Below are positions 26,288-36,100 of a stretch of 64,000 nucleotides of DNA, in pieces. The DNA comes from Caprimulgus europaeus. Its lineage: Eukaryota; Chordata; Aves; Caprimulgiformes; Caprimulgidae. A model generated the notes under the pieces. That model had not been told where the DNA came from and made no database searches. It saw only the letters and a program-made list of their open reading frames with translations. The stretch spans positions 16,693,165 to 16,757,164 of the forward strand of contig OU015538.1 of assembly GCA_907165065.1 (NCBI GenBank), given 5' to 3'. Numbering within the stretch: position 1 is the first letter of the stretch; every line of letters starts with the position of its first letter. Made by a program: the position numbers and the translations under genes.

Positions 26288-28523
26288 GTAAATTTGCTTC
26301 CCCAATAAATAGTCCTGGTTTTAAAATGTCATCACCTTTTGTAAAAGCTATTGGTCTACTACATCTTTACTTAAACAAGAAGCTATCAAGTCGAAAGGAC
26401 TTAACGTGGTGACATTAAAATGAACAATGCCAGTACAGTATCTCTCTAGACAACAAGTTGGAACAAAGTCTAACATTTAACAGGACATCAGTACTACAAG
26501 GGTGTGATATCCTGTGTCAAATGTGTTCAAATAGGGTGTCCTCCAGAGGATGATTACCTTTCAGCTACACTTACTGGCAGTCATTCAGCTATGCAGTATT
26601 TCACGATATGAGTAATAGGCTTAAAGTAACTGAATAAATAAGGAATAACCCTTTCTAGCACAGTCAACTGTCACACAGTCAGTAGGTTGCTGGATTCTGT
26701 ACTAGGTTTGCTCTCTTCTCTGTCATAGTGAGTCATCCAGGTACAGTCTGACAGAAACTGTGAGTACCCCTGTACCTGAGCTAATAATGAAATTAACTCC
26801 AACCAGCTCCAAGCTTAGAAAATATCACACATATTGTGTTCTTAATATAAATCACTGTGCTTGTTTTCACATGGCTTACTGCCAAGTTCCAAGCTGTTTA
26901 AACATTTGTAAACAGATATTTACAAAACTGACCTGGTTCAGGTCAAACAATGTCAAAGCTGAATTTCCCAAGAAGCTTTTCTGACAGCCAGTCACCAGTA
27001 CTCAGACTGCATGTACTGAAAGCATTCAGCAGGCAAATAAAATCACATTCTACTATGTAATTTTTCATTCATTGTAGGATTTTGAAATTAAGTGTTGCCA
27101 TATAAATTATTTGTCTCAGTTTTAGACAAAAACCTTACCTTTCCAAATGTGTTTCATTTCAAAAGGATGTAATGATATTAGGAATGTCCTTGTCTAAGGG
27201 CGATATTACTGAGTATATTGTTGCCTTCTCATCTGCAGTGGAAGCTGTCATGTCCTGTGTAACATTGTTTTCTTGCAAATGGACTAAATAGTGTCTAATT
27301 ACTAATAAGAGTACAGATGTGATGCATGGCATACAACAACAGTGTTTAATGTGCTCTGCTTTTTTATAGAAAAAACACCAAAACCCCCTTTCCTACACTT
27401 TTTTCCCTCCAGTTATTCAGGACTATATTTAATTAACACAGTTAAAAGCTGAGGCTTTAATTATATATTCCCTTAGGTTCACTGAGACTGTGGGGTTTTA
27501 GTGCAAAGTAAATGTGACTATAGAATGAAGATCCCTTATGTAGTACCCATACATTATGATGATAATATTCTTGCCTCTGGTTTTAAGGAATGCTACTTCT
27601 TTCTTCAAAAATTACTTTTTGTCAAAAATCCTAAAAATAGATCCTTTTTGTGATTATAAATACAGTTTCTTTGTCTTTAGAGTTATATTTTTAAAGGCAG
27701 AGAATTCTTGCTTATATAAAGGTGAATTATATTTGTAGACCTCAATTTGAAGATTTACTCATTAACTCTGAAAAACCTTTTTAGTCTTAGTTCAGTTATT
27801 TCTTTCTTACTGTAAGGTATGAATTCAGATTTCTCAGTTATTCTTAAAATTTGTGTCATAGTGTATAAAGATCTATATATCTATCTATATAAAACATAGC
27901 ATATGAGGAATGGGGAAAAAAAAACAACCCCAAACATTAATTAATGTAATAAAATCTGTCTGTATTCCATCGTTTTTTTCCTAGAACAGAAAATTCCTGG
28001 CTCACAGTAAATTTTATGAGCCCAGTTAAATGCTGATTATTCTTTTCCTGGTACCCAAGGCATCAACAGCACACTCATCCGACTCTCTAAACACCATTAA
28101 GTCAAATCCCTATTGCTACTATGGAGTGTTACTAGTGCACATAATGGTATCTGCTCTGTGTTTATCAGCAGGGTTCACTCTCCAAATGCCTGTGTTCTAA
28201 AGTGATGTTTCCTGTGGGCTACCTTGTGAAGATACAGTCCTGCGTCAGTAAAGCTTCTCTCCATCTGTTAGAGGGTGCTCTTAAGTACATATCTGGTTTC
28301 ACTGTGGAGAGGTATTGTGTTTTAATTCACATGCCATTTAGAAATGTAACATGCCAAGCAGCAAGAAATAAACCATTGACTTTGAGCTGAGCACTAGAGT
28401 AATAAAGAGGACGATGTAATGTGGTAGTATGTAAATATTCACAAAGGAAAAAATAAATCTTAATTGCTGAATTTGACTGGCAGCTTCTTTTCTGTGTTTT
28501 GCTCACAAAAAGAACAGCTAATA

Positions 28524-28611
28524 CATAGAATCGTAAAGTGGTTTGGGTTGGAAGGGACCTTTAGAGGTCATCTAGTCCTACTCCCCTTACAGTGAGCAGG
28601 GACATCTTCAA
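28524..28611 (-). mobile_element. CR1 3'-end fragment, antisense
   Basis: Read on the plus strand it starts with CATAGAATCGTAAAGTGG and continues GTTTGGGTTGGAAGGGACCT and TTAGAGGTCATCTAGTCC, then GAGCAGGGACATCTTCA. This is the reverse complement of the last roughly 90 bp of avian CR1. The copy is heavily 5'-truncated and has no coding content. It lies in a putative intron, opposite to the candidate gene, about 300 bp before the exon-like segment at 28912. Confidence 0.95.
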
Positions 28612-28911
28612 TAGTATGTAATTAGTCTGATTTACAAATCTCCTGATTACAAATCTCGTTGACCTTTGGCATTTCGTTTATTTCTACTAAACTCTAAGAA
28701 TCTGGATCACACTTTTCTGCAGTTGATGTTTATGTCATTCTTGTAAGTTTAAGGTGTATTACATGTTTAGTGTATTACACTGCAGGCCATAGAGGCAAGA
28801 TGATGAAAGCAGTATGATTGCTGAAAGTGCTACAGAGCATTCAACTCTTCTGCTAACAAAATTCATTATTTCGGAGTAATTTACTACTGTGTCTGTTGCT
28901 GTTTCCTTCAG

Positions 28912-29017
28912 AAGCCCAAATCAGAGCAGGTACAGTGCCAAGCATGACTGACATAACTTCTTTTGGCCACAGGCTGAGAGAGGTGCAAGATATGACAGCT
29001 CTTCAAGAGCACCAAAG
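28912..29017 (+). CDS. Candidate internal exon
   Basis: The exon follows a strong acceptor (tract ending TGTTTCCTTCAG) and ends at CAAAG|GTAGTT, 106 nt in all. Only one of three frames is open. It encodes 34 residues, including VPSMTDITSFGHRLREVQD and then MTALQEHQ, with two bases carried to the next exon. G+C content appears higher than in flanking DNA, as expected of an exon. The entering phase fits the one base left by exon 1 or by the 36-nt cassette, and the leaving phase fits the 31122 exon. A 34-codon open frame is not by itself unlikely, and no family is recognised. Confidence 0.3.
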
Positions 29018-30058
29018 GTAGTTTACATGAAATCGGTTGAGAACTAAGCTAATACCTAGCCTCTTGTTGTGTAACAATCAAATTATATTAATTATTGCTG
29101 ATTATCTTGGTTGAATTACCTGGTAAGGTAACAAGACTTTAATAGCAGTTTTAATTCAGTAATGCATTTCACTATATATACAGCTTTATGTGGAACAGTT
29201 TCTTCCAGATTTAATCATGGACTGAATTTTGGGTAGTACCTGTGGCCTATAGGAAGTTAACGTAGGCAAGTGTCACTAGTTAATTATCAAGAGGTGAAAA
29301 ATACATTTGTATTAAATGTTGTAAGTATATTTGATATCTACTGGCTAGCTGTGAAAGAAATGGTAACACTTCCTAGCAGAATTTGCTGTCCCTTTTGTGT
29401 TTTCCATGTGAGTTTTTCAAGTAAATTCGTCTTTCATTTCAGTTTTAAATAAAGGAACCATTTGGATACAAACGAACTCCACCTGTGTTTGACTTGTATC
29501 CAGATGTACAAACAGTTACTGAAGACGTACATATAGGCAGCAGAGGTAGTGCAGAGCTAACCAATTTGATAGCTAAGCTGGCAGAAGAATACTTCATTAT
29601 ATTTTACCTAGAGGCCTGTTCACAGTATTGCAGAGTTTAATGAGTTCCAGCTTTTCCCAACTTTCCATAAAGGCTTCTTTAGTTAAATAAAAATGAAAAG
29701 TTTAAGAATAATGTGTTATTAAAAGCTAGCATAACACCTGTTTAGAGTATAGGCAAGGTGAGCTCTGTTTCAGTGGCAGGATGGTTATGAAAGAGAAGTT
29801 GTCCTTATCTGCAGCTTCTGCAATGTAGAGGTCATTAATATGAACCATAAAGTTTACAGTAACTTGGTTGATTTGGTTTTTTTTCTCTGTTTTGGGGGTT
29901 TTTTGTTTGTTTGTTTGTTTTAAATAAATTGTTTATGGCTTAGTTTTTGAGGGTTTTGATGTACTTAGAAAAATAATTAAAGTACTGAGGGGAAAGAAAT
30001 ACTGTTGGTTGTCAGTTATACAGTGTTACACAATTACTGCTTACATTTTGAGACATTG

Positions 30059-30086
30059 TCTCTTTTACTTTGCTAAGTAAAAGAGA
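30059..30086. repeat. 12-bp perfect hairpin with 4-nt loop
   Basis: TCTCTTTTACTT (30059-30070) and AAGTAAAAGAGA (30075-30086) are exact reverse complements around the loop TGCT. The arms are mostly A+T and are not followed by a T-run on either strand. No RNA family is recognised. Confidence 0.9.
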
Positions 30087-30439
30087 TTATAGATATCAGA
30101 GTATTTCTTTGCTAGTGCCTGTCTGCAGATCAGATAAAACAATGTGAAGTACAAACACTGATAAAATGCTAGAAGATGATTCAGAAATGCAGGTGGAATT
30201 GAAATGGACTCCACTGTGTGATTCCAGTTTCAGTCACCTGTTAAAACTATCGATACTGCTAGGAATGTGAATCTAACTGTTAATTTTACCATAGAAACTA
30301 ATCAAAATGAGCAAGCAAAGAAGGGACAGTTGCTTCTCCTGAAGGCACCTTTGAAGAAGAAACATCTTAAATCTACCATAGAATTTTTGTTGTTACTGGA
30401 AACATTTTGTAAGTGAAACAGAGAGAGAAGTGTTGGCTA

Positions 30440-30580
30440 TATAGAATCACAGAACGGTGATGACACAGGTGCTGTGGCAGGGGCATCTTTCACTAGATGA
30501 GGTTACTCAAAGCCCCATCGACACCTCCAGTGATGAACCATTCACAACTTCTCTGGGAAACCTGCTTCAGTATCATTACA
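30440..30580 (-). mobile_element. Degenerate CR1 3' fragment, antisense, internally deleted
   Basis: On the plus strand it begins ATAGAATCACAGAACGGT, then resumes with GGGGCATCTTTCACTAGATG, GGTTACTCAAAGCCCCATC, ACACCTCCAGTGATG and CACAACTTCTCTGGGAAACC. These are successive blocks of the reverse-complemented CR1 3' region. The stretch between the first two blocks is much shorter than in the 28524 copy and differs in sequence, indicating an internal deletion or replacement. It is an old non-coding copy with an approximate right end. Confidence 0.88.
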
Positions 30581-31121
30581 TGTGTTTTAAATTTGGCATA
30601 TTTAGGAAAGAAAATTAAAGAGACTTCCCATCTAGCACCCAGCACCAGTTTTAACTAGACTTGTATCACTGTGTGGTCTCAATCTCTAAATGGAACATGA
30701 TATAAATCAATTGTGGCTAGGAAGAGAAAGTGGTGGTATGGAGATGGATTTCCCTAATCCTCTTATTTTGTAATGTTAGCTTTGATTTCAACAGCTGGCT
30801 TTAATAAGCTGTATAAGGAAACAAACTTAAGGCTTTGCAACAAATGTTTTACTACTATACCTAGAGAAGAGCTAAATATTGCTGACTGTACTGCCATTTT
30901 TCTTAATAAGGGCTTAATAAGGAAGGCTTACTGCTTCAGCATCCGTTTCGGTGTTGTCACAGACTTCCTACACATGTTGATAAATGCGAAATAAGCACTC
31001 AGCCCTTCCATCTGTTAAGTGAAAACCCAAAGGAAAACCCAAAAAGTATTTTCTTGGTGTTTCCATGTGACAGTAGCCCTTCCATGATGTTAATTTGTAA
31101 ACTGCTTCTTCATATCTGCAG

Positions 31122-31174
31122 CAATGAGCATCTCCACAGTAACTTGGAAAGTGCTGAATTATTTCAACTAAGAG
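31122..31174 (+). CDS. Candidate 53-nt internal exon
   Basis: It sits between a good acceptor (tract ending CTTCATATCTGCAG) and a donor-like AGAG|GTACAG. Only the frame beginning after one base is open, giving NEHLHSNLESAELFQLR plus one base. Its entering phase accepts the two bases left by the 28912 exon, and its leaving phase fits the 32080 exon. The segment is short, so its own coding evidence is weak; the phase agreement is the main support. Confidence 0.25.
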
Positions 31175-32079
31175 GTACAGCTGTCTTCCATCTAGGACTG
31201 TAGCACCTCAAAACAAGTGAGAACTACCCCTAATTAATTCATCAGGGCTTCTTTGTTTTGGAGAAAGAAAAACTTCTATTATGAGTTTAATTTCCTATAT
31301 ATATATTTGCATAACCATTTCTTTCACGCTAATGTTTAATTTTAAAAAATATTATTGTGAAGATTCTATGATTAAAGATTACTCTATGCAGAATTTCATT
31401 GCTCTGGGAAGAAAGATGTTCATTTCCACTAATTCTATTAATTTGGGTTATTGGTGCTTATCTGCATTATAAATCAATTAAACTCATCAAAGAGCGATAA
31501 ACCATCAACTATTCCAACTTAATTGCTTAGCCTGCTGTAATGTTGCAGCTGCTGCACTGCTGACCTGTAAATCTCTACATTGAATGGGTAAGTGTAGAAA
31601 CAGATTTAAATTTGTTTCCCTATAAATTTTCAGATTTGGTAAAAACGAAGGAAGCAGTAAAAGTTAATCTGAGCCATGAAGTATCATAAAATTTCTCACC
31701 TTGAACAGCTTGCTGATCCACTGTAATTGTGGCAGAGCTAGGATTCAACTTCAGATCTGGTTGAATCAATTCATACTCTCTGGTTATAAACTTCAGGAGT
31801 CTTGAAATTATTTTGAGTTTTGTAGCTGATAATGTTCAATGGCTTGTCTGAAGCACACTTTGCCTGTGCTGTAACACACTAATTTGAGTAAGAAGTGAAC
31901 CCGAAGACAGGTTGTCTAGCAAATCTGCAGAATTTTTGACTTCCAGGTTAGAATTGCGAAGTCTCTGCTGAAAAATGAGAAGGCTTTGTTTAAAACCTGC
32001 AAACCATAATACCTGGGTTTTCAGTGCATGCTCAGTTGCATACATGACAGCTTATATTTTGAAGTGTTACAATTTACAG

Positions 32080-32187
32080 TTCTGAGGACAGGGGAACTGT
32101 TCTGTTTGAGGATCAGAAACCAACGGAAGCACTTGAATTTCTTCATTGATAAGCACTCAGCACTGCTGGAACTTGCTAGCTCTGTAG
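32080..32187 (+). CDS. Candidate internal exon
   Basis: The exon follows an acceptor-like GTTACAATTTACAG and ends at a strong donor-like GTAG|GTAGGT, 108 nt long. One frame only is open; it encodes 35 residues including LRTGELFCLRIRNQRKH and then DKHSALLELASSV. It enters and leaves in phase 1, compatible with the 31122 exon before it and the 32817 exon after it. G+C content appears above the local background. No domain is recognised. Confidence 0.28.
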
Positions 32188-32816
32188 GTAGGTTACCCCC
32201 TCCAGATGTGAGTCTCTTATAGAGCAGGAAAATACACCTGGTGTTCCCAACTGGTCTATAAATGCCTGTGGCATGTATCTGTAGGAGTTAAAGTTCCAGC
32301 CTGTTTTGCTAGAAAATACCCTCTTTTTGCAGGTGGTTAAACTAGCTGTGAGCAAAAAGTTGGACTTTCTCCCACTCCTTTGAGGTTGTTGCAGTTCTGA
32401 GCGTGTCTTTTGCTTTCAGTTCAACCAGAAGTTCTATCCTGTCCTGAGAATATTTTTTTTTTTAAAGAATGTTACTTAATCAAATCCCAGACATCTCTTT
32501 CAACATCTCATCTGAGATCATCTCATCTGAAACTGTTATGAAATTTCACTTGATTTTGGCCTGAGTTATAGTAATACATACCAGAGACTTAGAAACCAAT
32601 GCCTAAAGCAAAAAACCCAAGCAAACCCCCAAACAATATTCAATCATACTGTACTTGCCCTTTTTTTTCTTATGCACTTTTTAAATATGCAATACTTTTT
32701 TTTTTCATCAGAATGCCCTATATTTTTTATTTCTCTTCTCACTGTTAAGACTTTTTTATGATAACATACACTTATTTAAGGCTGGCTTCTGAATTATTTG
32801 GATTCTTTAGCTTTAG

Positions 32817-32980
32817 GTTCTGATTTTATGAATACTACAATTATACAAACCCATAATACTAGATTCAGTATGGCAGGAGTCACCAATGGAGAGAACTGTG
32901 TTGCTCTGGAGACAGGCTTCCTGTCTCTTTTTCCTTTTTATATTACCTCTTTAAATGAGATGTTGCATTTCAGAGGATGA
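32817..32980 (+). CDS. Candidate terminal coding exon
   Basis: Starts after CTTTAG preceded by a T-rich stretch. The two-base start completes a Gly codon with the base carried from the 32080 exon. The frame runs through SDFMNTTIIQTHNTRFS and an aromatic stretch (FLSLFPFYI) to TGA at 32978-32980. Two overlapping AATAAA hexamers (33020-33030) lie 40 nt downstream and are followed by a T/GT-rich region (about 33070-33125) that could act as the downstream element for 3'-end formation. The acceptor is only moderate and AATAAA is common here. Confidence 0.25.
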
Positions 32981-33019
32981 ATGTAGTAAAATGTTTCTTT
33001 GTGTATTCCCCTGGTTGTT

Positions 33020-33125
33020 AATAAAATAAATAAGATCAGGGAAGTCAGTGCATTTCTCAGAAAAGACTCATCTTTTTTTTATTTTTTTTTGTATTCTGTT
33101 GTATTAGTTGGAGTGTGTTTTTTGG
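33020..33125 (+). terminator. Putative polyadenylation region
   Basis: Overlapping AATAAA hexamers occur at 33020-33025 and 33025-33030, followed after about 40 nt by poly-T and GT-rich sequence with TGTTGTATTAG and GAGTGTGTTTTTTGG. This is the usual order of a vertebrate poly(A) signal. In DNA this AT-rich the hexamer alone means little; its place just after the stop of the candidate gene adds some weight. Confidence 0.35.
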
Positions 33126-36100
33126 TTTTAATACTGCATCAGATTGCTGTTATACTTACCTTTTCTATCTTTTACCTATCTTTTAATAAAGCAAGACAAG
33201 ACTGTGGTTATCATGAGGATATACTTCTGGAATAGTGTAATAAATGAGATCTTTATGGGAAGTTGGGAACACTGATGATTTATGGCTTTATACAACACTC
33301 ATTAGGCATACACATCAATGTCTAACATGCCATAAATTATATTACATGCTATAAAAAGCCATAAATTGTCATTTTTAGTGTGAGTTATTACCATTAAAGA
33401 CTTTTATTCCCTGCTGCTACTGTGAGTTTCTATGGCTTCCTCACCAATTCCCTGACTAATGATTTCAGCAACTGCAGGAAAGAGACCAAGAGATACAGTG
33501 GCTGATTAGGTAACACAATTGCCTTAAAGCAGTTAAGTCAGAGGTTAAACTACTTTATAGAGAAAATATGATCTACGCGCCTGGTAACATCTTTAACATT
33601 GAGCATTTTCCGAATATCATTCAGACAAAGTGTATTATTTTTCTTCACTGTTGTTAATATCTGCCTACTGAAAACCAGAAATGCTTTTAAAATAATGCTA
33701 CCAGTCTGTACTGAACAGGCAGCTGCAGCAGAATGAAGATAAGCTAAATCCTGTGGAGCAATTCAATCTCTCCCGTTGATCTGCCCATCGCAGAATTTGC
33801 AGCAGTACCTTAGAGGAGATATTGCTAATAATACTGTAGTAAACTGTAATATTTTCAAGTGATGAGCCATCAAAACAATGGGTTGTGTGTCTTACTCTGT
33901 ATTACAAGTAAACTTGAGCAAAGCTAAATATAAAGTGAGGGAATTGCAGGTAGTGCTATCTTTTAATTTTATGCAGCACTGCTGTGGTATTTGGCTTCAG
34001 GGAAGGTATTGCATTCCTCCAAGTTGTAGGAGGAATGTTCCTCATTTCCAGCTCTATGTAGAGGTTCGTGCAGGAGGAAACCAAGAAGCGATATATCAAA
34101 ATTTACTTCTAATTTTAGACACCTTTGGGGATGCTTTTGTTTGAAAAGTGAGTACTACTTTTCAGGCTGCTGGCTATAAAGTCTCGTTATGAAAACTAGA
34201 CACTGCAGTTTACAAATGCTATGGAAAAACAAAAATAATTTATCATGGCAAGTCTGTTCTTTTCCCTGGAACACTTTTGTGTACCATGGCTTTTAGGGAG
34301 ATTTTTTTTTCTTTGGCACGCCTTCATTAAACCTTTGTTTAGCTAGTATCTTTTCTCATCCATCCTCTTCCAGTTCAGGGTATTGAAGAGAGAGAGACCT
34401 CTCTAAAAAGCACCTTGGTAATCTTGTTTTGGTCATGATGAAAAGGATAACGCTGATAAAAATCAATGTTAACATTTTACTAGCCATTTTTCTTGCATTA
34501 TAAGAGAAGAGCTTTTTGTGATCCTCCATCCCCCCAGCACTCACCCTGCCGATAGAGCACATTTCTGGCTAAGTCATGCCCTCTAGTGAGTCAGTTCGGT
34601 GGGATTAAAATTATAAAACTTTGTAACTAAAGTGGTTTTTTTTCCCCCTCTTCTTTCTTGTGTAGCTTGGAGAATTAATCAAGTATAACTCATATGAATA
34701 GCCAATTTATACTTTTTGCTAGGTGAGAGAAAGGTCACTATTTTAGTATTTGTAATGTGTTCCTAAAGCTGCCACACTTTCTTGTGATACCATGCAGGAG
34801 AAGGAAGCAGAGCTGTTTGTACCTTGTGATCCTTGTGTCGCAGTAATTTAAGAGCTGTCAGTCGCATGGGTGACCTCAATAGCAGTGCTGAGCTAGAAAA
34901 CAGGAGGCCAATTATAACCGAATTCTTGTTTAATTTTTAAAATAGATCTATAACGTGTCTAATTGATGTACATGGAAAAGAGCCAAAGAGAAGCTAGAAA
35001 TAATTTTAAAAAGTTACTTGAAGTAAATACATAAACTGAATAAACTGTTGATTTAAATTCAGGAATAACTTTTAAAAGGAGGAGTGTTTAACTGCTTTTT
35101 GCTGACTATTACAACCATTGTTTGGATTCAGCTTGAGCACTGCAATATGTTGTGGTTTGGTAATGTCAGGATAGGTCATCTGACATTTTAAAATGTTAAG
35201 ACATTTTATATATTGGATTGTGATTAAAATTTTATAATAATTTTATAATGTAAAATGTGTTTGGCATTGTCCAGTTCATTCAGATTCATTGAAAAAGCAG
35301 ATCTTGTGCTGTGTTATCTCTCACCTTCATTGTATATCAATAAGAGCTTTATGATCAAATACTGTGTGACACATTCCAAATAGGAATTGTGAGTGAATGA
35401 AGTGTTTTGTGTTCAATTTGTATTTCATGAAATATGTATCTTTTATGAAGAACTTTGAGGATTTAATCCTATGACATTATTTTGCTACTGTTAAGAAACA
35501 GAATTTATTCATACGCTGATTTTTTTTATGCTTCCAAACCCAGCTTTCTTTATATTCCTCAACCCTTACATTAAAAGGTTATGTAAGAAAATAGGTTCAT
35601 TGTTATGGAATCTAGATCTCAAATGACTTTTGATGCTGTGCTTGATTTGCACTGCATAAGAATTCACATGTGAAATGATACTAAATGACTTTGCTGCTGC
35701 TAGCTAGATCTCCTCAAGTCCAGGTCGTGATGCAGTGTAGGAGCTTTGCTTTATTAATTGTTTAGAAAGTAGGATTTTTGGGTAAAGTAAAATCTTACAA
35801 AGCTTTGAACAAAGCCTTCCATCTACAGAAGAGGCTAAGCAGCGTCTCCTGTGGTTACATGTCTCAAGATGCTGTGATTCAGCCTGGCTGACCTGCCTGT
35901 GAAACTAGTAAAGCTGTGTTAACGTGCTGCTGTAGCTGTTCAGATAAGACATTGAGATCAAGACAGTTATTTCTGTGGCCAGAGGTATATTGTGTGCAAC
36001 CTTGGACCTGTGCTGTTTGGATGTGCTAGACTGTCCAGTGCCTGGTGTGGTGATCTGTGACCCTGGTGTAGAGGGTGACTGTTCAACTCTTAAATTTTTA

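Larger units (their letters stand above)
22571..28523. other. Non-coding, candidate first introns
   Basis: AT-rich sequence apart from the 36-nt exon-like segment at 26252-26287 and an alternating purine-pyrimidine stretch at 23647-23679. Several acceptor-like polypyrimidine tracts occur (for example ending at 22908 and 25023) but lack matching donor and frame. No repeat family or RNA gene was recognised. Confidence 0.45.
29018..32816. other. Non-coding between candidate exons
   Basis: Apart from the exon-like segments at 31122-31174 and 32080-32187, an antisense CR1 at 30440-30580 and a small perfect hairpin at 30059-30086, this is AT-rich sequence with poly-T and GT-rich tracts (for example 29877-29925). 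Nothing else was recognised. Confidence 0.45.
21825..33030 (+). other. Tentative six-exon gene model of unknown function
   Basis: The model runs from the CpG island to overlapping AATAAA signals at 33020-33030. Exons are 21825-22044, an optional 26252-26287, 28912-29017, 31122-31174, 32080-32187 and 32817-~33050, with the stop at 32980. Three internal exons were chosen for being open in only one frame between good splice-like sites, and their phases then proved compatible. The total is 687 nt, or 228 residues plus stop. The N-terminus is Arg-rich and poor in acidic residues, as in mitochondrial presequences. No domain or homologue is recognised, and the largest intron is several kilobases. 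Exons 3 and 5 look richer in G+C than the flanking introns. It could be a real short or lineage-specific gene, a spliced non-coding RNA, or a chance construction. Confidence 0.27.

Noticed and set aside
30295..30408. Open 114-nt segment between TTTTACCATAG and GTAAGTG
   Set aside because: Its entry phase does not fit the 28912 exon and its exit base leaves the neighbouring 31122 exon out of phase. It is Lys/Leu-rich and could be chance or an alternative exon.
31642..31692. Alternative terminal exon after TATAAATTTTCAG ending in TAA
   Set aside because: Phase-compatible with the 31122 exon but only 17 codons, and no AATAAA follows closely. The 32080 and 32817 exons give a better model.
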